Positions 9,885-18,317 of a DNA stretch of 64,000 nucleotides are shown here, one piece after another; the first letter of the stretch is position 1, and each line of letters starts with the position of its first letter. The notes under the pieces are model-generated. The model had not been told where the DNA came from and searched no databases. It was given only the letters and a program-made list of their open reading frames with translations. The DNA is from Tritrichomonas musculus. Taxonomy: Eukaryota > Parabasalia > Tritrichomonadida > Tritrichomonadidae. The DNA lies in NCBI GenBank assembly GCA_039105265.1, contig JAPFFF010000003.1, positions 1,860,001 to 1,924,000 on the forward strand. The letters are read 5' to 3'. A program made the translations under genes and the position numbers.

Positions 9885-10223
9885 ATGTCTTACTCAGAGG
9901 ATGAGATGCAACAAGAAAACCAGCAGCAAGAACAGCAAGTAGAAAAAAAGAAAAAAGCAAAGACACTACAAGATTTTTCAACAACAGAAAAAAAAGAAAG
10001 AGCATATTCATTTCCAATTGGTCAAAATGCCAGTGGAAAAAGAATCATTCAAATATCTAAGTTTAAAGGAAAAGTTCGAATAGATTTAAGAGAATATTAT
10101 AACGATGATAATGGCGAATGGAAACCAACAAAAAAAGGTGTTTCATTAGATAAAGCCCAATGGGAAAAGATTCAATCATTAATGAGCTTAATAAATGAGG
10201 CCATTGAAGAACTAGAAGAATAA
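9885..10223 (+). CDS. Transcriptional coactivator p15/PC4 family protein
   Basis: Encodes 112 residues. An acidic/Gln N-terminus (~1-20) leads to a Lys cluster (KKKKAK), then the PC4 single-stranded-DNA-binding domain at ~45-110. Its hallmarks are RIIQISKFKGKVRIDLREYY, EWKPTKKGVSLDKAQW and a C-terminal helix. PC4/Sub1 proteins bind melted DNA as dimers and help RNA polymerase II initiation. Length and layout match the family. The stop lies in TAAA. It has no functional link to the flanking C2 gene beyond proximity. Confidence 0.93.
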   Translation: MSYSEDEMQQENQQQEQQVEKKKKAKTLQDFSTTEKKERAYSFPIGQNASGKRIIQISKFKGKVRIDLREYYNDDNGEWKPTKKGVSLDKAQWEKIQSLMSLINEAIEELEE

Positions 10224-10639
10224 ATTTTGGATATCAAATTATTTACGAAATCATATATTTTTGCATTATAAATAAAATTTAAAAATACATTTCGATCTTT
10301 TATTAATGTTGTTATTTATTTATGTTTATGATATGTTTAGTTATGAATAAAATTTTAAACGTGCTTTTATTATAAATCATTCAAATTTTTGAAGCTTAAC
10401 TTCATGAAAAACCAAAGTTTGTCGAAATTCCAATTTTAGGATCATTTCATATTTTGCACATTCACTGATTTTATAAAGATCCATTCACCACACTTTTTGC
10501 TTTATTAGTATTGATTTATATCATTTCCAAAAAATAAGCGCAATAATCATCAATGTGTAGATAACTGTAATTTTAGTTTTTGAGGTTTTTTATTTTGATT
10601 TGAGTTTACAATGTGAGATACATCTAAAAAGAGTGTCCT
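10224..10639. other. Spacer between PC4 and the mobile-element island
   Basis: AT-rich sequence with no gene seen. The exact 3' boundary of the retroelement on its right is not visible. Confidence 0.5.
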
Positions 10640-13307
10640 TTTTATTAACATCTCATGATTCTGCTTTTTCGCAAAAGCATTTAAAAAAAGTATGCTATCC
10701 CTCTAGCTACAATGTTTTATTGATGTAGGAATACATCCACTAATTTCTTAATTGATGAATACAGTAATATTGTGGTCATTCAATTCAATATGTTCCACTT
10801 TGAGTTGACTATTTTTCGTTATGAAATCTAGAGATTGGAAGGCGAACAATCTGATATCATGCAATTTCGGCACTGTAAGTAAGAACTTCTTCGGTAGGAA
10901 GTGAGGTTTTTTTCCTGTATCTGATATCAAATTAAGAAAATGTTCATTATGTTGACTTAATAAAAAGGAAACGAAAATTCTTATCCAGTGAGTAATGTTT
11001 TTATTGCTGGGTGCATTCTATAATTTCTTGATAAAGAATAATATTTGATAAAAAGTGTCAAGTTACCTTTGCATTTTGAGAGGATATTATCCGAAAAAAT
11101 ATTTTTGTTGATTTCCTCAAATTGTAAGCATCCACTTAATACATCTTCATTTACTTGTGATGCATGAGATGATTCTGAATTTATATCAGCCAAGTTATCT
11201 CTATTTGGAATTTCTATTGATTGCTCACTATATGAAATAGAGTTGTCACAAACATAATAATTCTTTATTTGTTCATCAAAATAGAATCTGAGGAAATTAG
11301 GTTTAAGTGCTTCGTTTCTTTGATAAATATCAAGGTGTTTGTGAGAACAGCCAAAGTGATCACGAACGTTCTGTGAAACAGAAGAGATGAAGTGACATTA
11401 ATTGCATGTCCATATTTCTCCTTGTCCAAGAATACAACTAATTGTAGGGAGTTCACCTGTTTCTGCTAGCCAAATTTTCAAAATTCTCCAGAATCTACCG
11501 AGATTTCGAATTCTCTGGTAAAACATGCAATGTCTCATCCTGTGCTTTTTGAAGCGATCATTCTTCTCTGTCGCTTAACCACAATTCGGGAAGTGACAGA
11601 AAATCATCTGATTTTTTGGTGTTCTGGTAGATCCATTCCTATATTCATATAATGTGGTTCACTGCCCCTAATAGCATTAGTAGGTATACCTAATAATGAT
11701 TGTAATAAATTTATTACAATAGGAAGCAGATGATTTAAGTTTAGTGATTTTCCTGACAGCAACTGGAGTCCCAAGGTATTGGCATATTGCCTAAAACAAA
11801 CGTAGTGTTGAGACTACATCGATTCTGATATTGCCAAATGTTGCCCACAGAACAAGATTTCGATGCTGCTAGAACTAAATTAGAGTATTTGAAGAACCAA
11901 TTACATACATTAAGTAATTTGTTCATTCCCTCAGCAGATTCTGAGATGATTAGTAAATTATCTTCATATGCTAGGGCATTGAAAGAAACCTTTTTGTTAT
12001 ACCATGTGATACAATATCCATCTTCCGAATTTAATGAGTTGAGTGCTTTGAAAAGAGACTCTAAACACAAGTTGAACAATAGTGGTGAAACCGGACAACT
12101 TCGTGAAACGAGGAGTGACGATCTTAGTAGTAAATGTCTTTAATAATCATATAAAAGTCTTCGGGAAAACCACGTTCTCTGAGGCATTGAATAATCATAT
12201 CTTGGTCAATAGATCCCAATGTATTTTCCAGATCAGGGGCTATAATGGAAATGCTCTAAAGATTTCGTATTGCATCAAAATAAAGTTCAGAAATAATAGA
12301 AGAGTTGTCGGAACATCCGTAGATTTTCTCTATAAAAACTTTTTGATTAGAAGAATAAATGTGAAGAAGTGAATTGAAAAGGTTGCTAGTTCTGGCAAAT
12401 ATACAACTAAAAATCCTTTAAATTGCATTCAATACAGATATAAGTCTCCAATTTGCAGGTGTAAATAAATCTTCTTTCTTGTTGATGAGTGTCATATTAG
12501 ATTCCTTCCATGCTTTTGGAACACATTTGAATTTGATGATAATTCTCATAATATTCTGTATCAGTTTAGTGGATTCATCAATAGCCAGCCTAAAAACAGA
12601 GTAGTCGATCCAATCAGGACCTGCAGCTGAATTGTATTTTCTCGTCGAAATTGAATTCTTCATGGTCTTCGTAACTGTTAAATAAAACATACCTTGTATG
12701 TCATCAGAGTGGAATTGAAAGCTTCCTTTTTTGAAATGTATGTTTAATATTTTCGCTGATCTTCATTTGAAGCCATTCACCACATTTCTCTGAGAAATCA
12801 ACATTAGAAAGATCATTTATGATTGAGCATGTATCATCCACACCGAATAACTGGGTTCTTTGTTCAGGATCAATGAGGTGAAAGTTGATAGCAACATGTG
12901 AACGCAATCGATCTATCTGTGTATCTTATTTAATTCCTTTATGCAGTACTTGAGTGTACTGAGCCTTTTTGTATGTAGTTGTTGGTGACAAGGTCTTGGT
13001 CTTTTGTGTGATTTATTGTGGATTCTGTTTGTATATAAGTTAAGCTTTGTTGCAATATGAACTCTGATTCTAAAAATAATTTCTTCATACACTCTCTCGA
13101 AAACTTTCCTTTTGAAGTCCTTATCTATTTCAGGCCATCAGGATTGTATTCTTCAATAAGAGGGATGAGTTCATGAACATTAGAGTAATTCAAGATCATA
13201 GAATAGAACGTCTTTCGTGGAATCATCAAGATCTATCGGCTCAGATTGATGATTAGAACACGATTAGGTAACATTGTTTGTAGCTGAAAGACGGTTGTTC
13301 CAAATCT
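10640..13307 (-). mobile_element. Decayed non-LTR (LINE-type) retroelement, copy 2
   Basis: Reading on the minus strand, the parts run in normal order from high to low coordinates. An N-terminal segment at ~13.2-12.7 kb (NVHELIPLIEE..., GEWLQM) is homologous to copy 1. Then come the reverse-transcriptase entry block SAAGPDWIDYSVF at ~12.6 kb, the CPVSPLLFNLCLESLF block near 12.08 kb, a catalytic-site variant AYEDNLLIIS (consensus YADD), and a C-terminal Cys/His finger near 11.4 kb. Motif order and sequence are those of non-LTR retrotransposons, not LTR elements. The copy is inactive: the reading is interrupted many times by stops and frame changes and a catalytic-site Asp is replaced. Boundaries are approximate. 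The clade is not assigned. Confidence 0.75.
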
Positions 13308-13657
13308 TCAACGTTTCCAACTTTTCGGAACTCGACCAGCTTTGATTAAAATTCTGAGCAAGAGATGGATCATGTTAACACTTTCATGCTTTGCTAATTT
13401 ATAAATGGAATAATCAATTCCATCGGGGCCTGCAGCTGAATCAAATTTTCGACTTGAAATGACTTCATCAATGAGCTTTTTATCAAGTACAGAAAGCATG
13501 AAGTTACTTTTATCAACTTCTGAGAAACAGTTATTGAGGGAGAATATGCCATCCTGATCATCCGGCATGAAAACATCTGTTCCTTGTTGGAGTGAACTCG
13601 AGAAATAATCATAAAGTATGTTTTGATCTATTAAGCATTCAGGATTTTCTTTTGATA

Positions 13658-14766
13658 CTGATTGTCCAGAAAAAAGTTACCCAAAAATTTTTGACTAGAA
13701 GATGGGAATCGAACCTGTGACCCCAAAAAAACATAGTCCAAGAACAAAAATAGTTTACCCAAACGCTCAAAAAAAATTCAAAAAGTTATAGCATATTATC
13801 AAAAAGTTTAACTTTTATTCACTTTTGAATGGTCCAAAAAAACATTACCCATTATTGGACTTGGCTATTCTAACGCTCATGTGTTGACAGAAATTGTGCA
13901 ATAATCTCTTTTATGCGGTCATTTTTTTGTTTATGACTTGAATTAATAATCTAGTAGAAGGAGTCGTGAAATGTATGAAAATGATATGTATTTATTGATA
14001 GAGGGCAATAGAAAAATGGATGACTGAAATAACACTACTAAGATTTGCACCAAAAAATATGGTACAGTGGAATAATCTGAGAGATAATCTAATTCAATGA
14101 ATATTACAATATGGTAGTGGAAATTATCGTCGAGCTGGCAAATATCGAATTTGTACATATCGTTAAAAAATGTAATGGTCGTATTGCTCCTAAAAAAGTC
14201 TTTTGTCTCTCTAAATCGTCAAATGGATGTTTAAAATTTTTATTTTGAAAACATAATCTCTTAAAAAGTTGTTTTTTATATATTTGTGAAGAAAATTTAA
14301 AATAATAATAAACAAATGTCTGTAATTGAAACAAAATATATGTGTATTATATAATAGAATGATAAAAAAAATTCGAATGTAAAATTATTCTATCAAAAAG
14401 TTGACAAAGTTCCGATACATGGATTCAAAATTAGATTTAATTTGAAATAGAATTGAAATAATTGTATAAAAACATTTTATAAAATATCTAAATTTATCTC
14501 CATTTAAATAGAATAAAATCAAATCATATATTTAGCCAAAAAAATAAAAATAAACAATATTATATATGTGATAAATTTGGAAAGTGAAAAAATATTTCTG
14601 TTTTTATTTTTTATTTTTTTTGTCCATTTTTAAAGTAATTTTAATTCAATTATTTAAATTCTTGAAGAAAGAAGAAAAGTTTATTAGTTAAAAAAAAAAA
14701 AACTACTAGAAAACGTTATTTTCGAAAATTTTAAAAATTTTGGGTAACTTATTTTTAGACAATCAG
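13658..14766. mobile_element. ~1.1-kb inverted-repeat DNA transposon with TA target duplication, nested in the LINE
   Basis: The left end begins CTGATTGTCCAGAAAAAAGT and the right end, reverse-complemented, CTGATTGTCTAAAAATAAGT. The match continues through TTACCCAAAA for ~35 bp with about five differences. TA flanks both sides (13656-13657 and 14767-14768), the duplication typical of Tc1/mariner-type elements. The retroelement reading resumes in phase when one TA is counted, which fixes the boundaries. I cannot recognise a transposase inside, so this is either a non-autonomous or a heavily decayed copy. It contains a tRNA-like relic near its left end. Confidence 0.7.
13695..13770 (-). pseudogene. 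tRNA-like relic with intact B box
   Basis: On the minus strand, positions 13715-13705 read GGTTCGATTCC, a perfect pol III B box/T-arm core, followed by a plausible tRNA 3' acceptor strand. Upstream (13770 side) a GAGCG-like D-stem remnant is present, but the anticodon region is replaced by A/T-rich sequence. It cannot fold as a whole tRNA. It may be a tRNA fragment captured by the transposon or a short tRNA-derived element. Confidence 0.45.
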
Positions 14767-16668
14767 TAATATAAAGTTGTTTAAGGTTCTTTTCGGGTTA
14801 TCAGAGTAACTGTTGCGAATTCTTTCTGCTTGCTGATTAGCTGCTTTGATTCCCATTTCCTTCTTAATAAGTTCATTAATGGTAGTTTCAATCCATTCAC
14901 CAAATTTCTTGGAACATTGGTTGTTATTGTTAATTATTTCATCCGTAATTACGAACGTGTCAGATGTTCCGAAGAATTTGATTCTATCATCATTCTGAAT
15001 TAGGGAAATATTTCTGGCGATTCTGGATTTAATGAGTCTAATTTCTGATTCAGATAAGTCATCTATGTTGTTGTTATTATCGATATCAACTGCAAGTTTA
15101 CTGAGCCTTCTTCAGGGATTTTATTAATCCATTTCGAAAAATTTTCTTCTTTTTGTAGATTTTCTCCAGGTTCAGGTTAAGTTTAACTGCAATATGTTTT
15201 CTGATTCTGTGCATTACTTCTTCAAAAGCACCTTCAAAAATAATAAATTTAAGATTGTCATCATTAATATCTATCGAATCTGGTTTGAATTCTTCCAAAA
15301 GAGGGATAAGTTCATTCTTGAACAAATCGGATAGTCCTTGCAAGATTTGAATTCTTTTTTCTCTGTCAAGCTTCTCTATACCACCTAAGCCCTAGTGAGA
15401 TCTTCTTCTCAAATGGATTACACTCTAAATAATCTTGAGGATTGGGAGAAGAAATATCTGTCAGGTGGTTCTTGATTGATGTAACACTTTGATTTTTATA
15501 AGGCGATCTGGAAGTACCACAAAATTTAGATGATTTTCTTCTTAAATTCTGTGAATGAGTTATTACATGATTGTTAATCAAATCATATGAGTCAATAGAT
15601 TGAGAAGGAAGCATTTGTAATTGAGAAGAAGAAGATTGATGTGATGGATTGTTGTTAGGGATTAAGCTCTTATTCAAAGGACAATCTCTAGAATTGACAG
15701 AATGTATGGATGTAACAACAGATTCGTTATGTGTTGAATTCTCATAAACATTTTGTTGGTGATTATCTATGAGATTATATTACGCTATAGTATAATTATA
15801 TGAATGCTGCTGTTCAATGACAACATCTTCATTAATATTAGCTTGGTATTGAGTGTCACTTTGAGAATCTGAAGAAACAGAAGATATTGTATCTACAGAA
15901 GAATTGATTGAATCAGAGGGAGTATCAAAATTGAAGTCATCCTTATTGCCAATTAGATTGATTGTATTTGGGAGATCATTATCAGAAAAAGGGATATAAT
16001 TTGTATCCAAAGGCTAAATATCATATAGTTGTTGACTATGAGAAATGTCAGAGTCTATAGAATGGCTTACATTTGATTCAACATTCTCGTCATGTACTTG
16101 ATTAAATGGCTCTATATAATGTGTTTCCTGCAAGTATAGATTAGATGGATCTTCTAGTTCATAATCACTTATATCAGAGTACTCAAAGAAGGGATGTTGA
16201 CTAATATATTGTAGATCTTTCAAAAGTTCTTCTAATTCTTCAATAGAGTCATCTTCAACCAAAAATACCTCATTATTAGAAGTATGTTTATTACAATTGC
16301 AAACTGTATCTGTTGTCAAGTTAAGATTTGTCAACGTTTCCTCTTGAGTTTTGGAATTGGTGTCATATTGAATATGATCAAAGCAGGAAGTCTTTCCTGG
16401 GCTAGAGATAATTCGTTTCGGGTCAATGCGTGGTATAGAAGTTTGCTCATTGATATCCATGAGATCTTCATCTTCTTTGAGAAGATTGATGTAAGCTTTA
16501 TTAAGTTCCTCTTTATTAAGCTGGTTTAAAAGTTCATTAACTTCTGAGTCGATTTGATCAAGAAGAGTGAATGAAACTTCTGATTGTAATGCATATCTAG
16601 ATTCAGTTGTAAACAAAATTCGAACTGATGAAACTTTGTCAGTATAGAAAAGCAAAAATAAAAAAAGA

Positions 16669-16739
16669 GGGGCTGACCGGAATCGAACCGATTACCGCTG
16701 GATCTGCAATCCAATGCTCTACCGGTGAGCTACGGCCCC
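16669..16739 (-). tRNA. tRNA-Cys (anticodon GCA)
   Basis: A 71-nt minus-strand cloverleaf. The acceptor is GGGGCCG paired with CAGCCCC (one C-A mismatch at the sixth pair), the D-stem GCTC/GAGC, the anticodon arm TTGGA-TTGCAGA-TCCAG with anticodon GCA, and the T arm ATCGG-TTCGATT-CCGGT. CCA is not encoded, as expected for a eukaryote. There is no intron. The decayed LINE starts about 14 bp past its 3' end. Confidence 0.95.
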
Positions 16740-16855
16740 TTCGAAAATATAAAACCTTTTTTATAATTTAATATATTTGGATATATTTTGAATGAATATA
16801 CAGCCATTTAAGTACACAATTTATCCATTTACTAAATGGTCAGATAAAATTCATA

Positions 16856-17629
16856 ATGGATATTGACACAATTAATTCATTTTCTACAAAATTTGAATCT
16901 CAAGAAATCAAGGATGCGGACGAATTTGAAAAAAATGCAATTCAATTCAGAAACTTATTTGTTCAATTAAAATATGATACAATACAGCCAAATTTTGATA
17001 AATTTTTCAAAATTTCGATTGCAATAGCATCACATTACAGACCGATTGTTCAAACAAATGGATGTGATTGTCTTTACGTTTTATGCGATCAAGCAGCACC
17101 TGCTCAAATTAAAAGAATTTCACCTCAACTACGGCAAAGCTTCGATCAACTAATTCAAGTAGGCCATGCTGAAGTACTCCCAGCATTACTTCCTGTTATT
17201 GAGCGATCAGTTTCAATTGTTTATGACGAAAATCCATCTTCAAAAGTATTTCATGATTTCTTTATGCATTATTTGGAAACATGGAGCAGAGAATCAACAA
17301 CTGCAGTAGCAAGCTTCACATTTTCCAAAAATTTCAGCCATTTAATGCCATTTTTAGGCTTGACTGCGTCTAGATATGTTAAACCTACATTTGCAGTGAT
17401 ATCTAAGAGGATGTCATTAACGAAAAGTAAAAGCCATGTTTTGGAGTTTTTAAAAGATATTTTAGCTCTTTGTGAACAGATATGGCCTGTGGTTAAAACA
17501 TGTGATTCCGAAATTAAGAGTATTATTGAAATGTCACGTGAAATTATAAAGGATGATAAAGATGTCAATGAAATATGCTCAAAAATCGAACAAATTTTGT
17601 CAGATGCTCCGAATACACCACAATTTTAA
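16856..17629 (+). CDS. TTI2-like subunit of the TELO2-TTI1-TTI2 (TTT) complex
   Basis: Encodes 257 residues of all-helical HEAT-like repeat. The pattern follows TTI2: an N-terminal helix pair ending HYRPIVQTNGCDCLYVLC (human TTI2 has a comparable Y-P-x-N-K-x-x-G-x-x-CL block), then SKNFSHLMPFLGLTASRYVK, then LEFLKDILALCEQIWPVVKTC, which resembles the C-terminal L-K-x-L-x-Q-x-x-WPR block. It is shorter than animal TTI2 (~500 residues) and mainly covers the C-terminal half. The TTT complex helps Hsp90 fold PIKK kinases such as TOR and ATM. TCATA at 16851-16855 fits an Inr with a 5' UTR of only 3 nt. The stop is in TAAA. Assignment is by eye; a generic HEAT protein is the alternative. Confidence 0.62.
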   Translation: MDIDTINSFSTKFESQEIKDADEFEKNAIQFRNLFVQLKYDTIQPNFDKFFKISIAIASHYRPIVQTNGCDCLYVLCDQAAPAQIKRISPQLRQSFDQLIQVGHAEVLPALLPVIERSVSIVYDENPSSKVFHDFFMHYLETWSRESTTAVASFTFSKNFSHLMPFLGLTASRYVKPTFAVISKRMSLTKSKSHVLEFLKDILALCEQIWPVVKTCDSEIKSIIEMSREIIKDDKDVNEICSKIEQILSDAPNTPQF

Positions 17630-17807
17630 ATACTAATTGTATTTTTGTATATTAAATAAATATTATTATCTGTAAGTGGCATACTTTTTTTGTTTACAAA
17701 AGTTATATAAATAAAGAACATGGCTTTTAAATGTTTATAAAAGGATTCGATATTTTTGTAAATGAAAAAACAGAGACATATCTAAGATTATACACAATAA
17801 TTAATTG

Positions 17808-18258
17808 AAGATGCTAATCAAAACATAAAAATTATAATCAAAAGAGCAGGAAATCATGAAGTTGAATTAGAATTTTGTTAAGCAAGTATCAACCAAAAGA
17901 AAAAGAAATTATACCTTGAGCTAAATGCGTATCAAACACTGTTATCTTTATGCTAGAAAACAAAAATAAAAATTCAATTAATAATTATTTTTGAGAAAAT
18001 CCAATTAAAAAAGCAATTGAATTCGATATTAGAAACAAAATATCCATTTTCGAGATATTTATCATAATAAAATGTAAAATTTTCAAAAGTTAGTCTAACT
18101 TATGAATCATCTGGAATTCTTGGTCCAAATGGCTCTGTATCACCAAAAGTCATCTTATTACATTTGGACATTTAGCGAGTGCTAATCATGCGAATACAAG
18201 AGAAAACTTTTTTTCTAATGTTAAAGCTTTCAGTGATTCCGAAATCTTTCAATATTAA
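17808..18258 (+). pseudogene. Probable decayed protein-coding gene of unknown family
   Basis: In several frames on the plus strand the sequence still reads like protein: KAGNHEVELEF-type residues near 17.84 kb with NQKKKKLYLELNAYQTLL, then SLTYESSGILGPNGSVSPK near 18.1 kb, and HLITFGHLASANHANTRENF running to a stop at 18256-18258. The pieces are separated by stops and frame changes and have no common start. I do not recognise the family. It fills most of the gap between TTI2 and the USP gene. Confidence 0.4.
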
Positions 18259-18317
18259 GTCAAATTTTTTTAAATTCTGACCAAGCTTCGATGTAAACGA
18301 CCGTTTAAAAACAAATA

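Larger units (their letters stand above)
13308..16655 (-). mobile_element. Decayed non-LTR (LINE-type) retroelement, copy 1, split by a DNA transposon
   Basis: The 5' part (16655 to ~14767) encodes a Ser/Asp/Asn-rich N-terminal region in one mostly open frame, then the segment NELIPLLEEF and FGEWIETTINEL shared with copy 2. Coding resumes beyond the insertion at 13658-14766 with the reverse-transcriptase entry block SAAGPDGIDYSIYKLA and VPKSWK, and then stops where copy 2 begins, so most of the polymerase is missing. The copy is broken by a few stops and at least one frame change in addition to the insertion. Its 5' end lies within ~15 bp of the 3' end of tRNA-Cys, on the same strand. N-terminal function is unknown. 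Confidence 0.75.

Noticed and set aside
14104-14334. Possible transposase frame inside the nested element
   Set aside because: Neither strand gives a recognisable DDE or HTH motif; frames are short and low in complexity.
10640-16655. LTR retrotransposon or Polinton/Maverick remains
   Set aside because: Reverse-transcriptase blocks and order are of non-LTR type; no LTRs, integrase, capsid or protein-primed polymerase motifs are seen.
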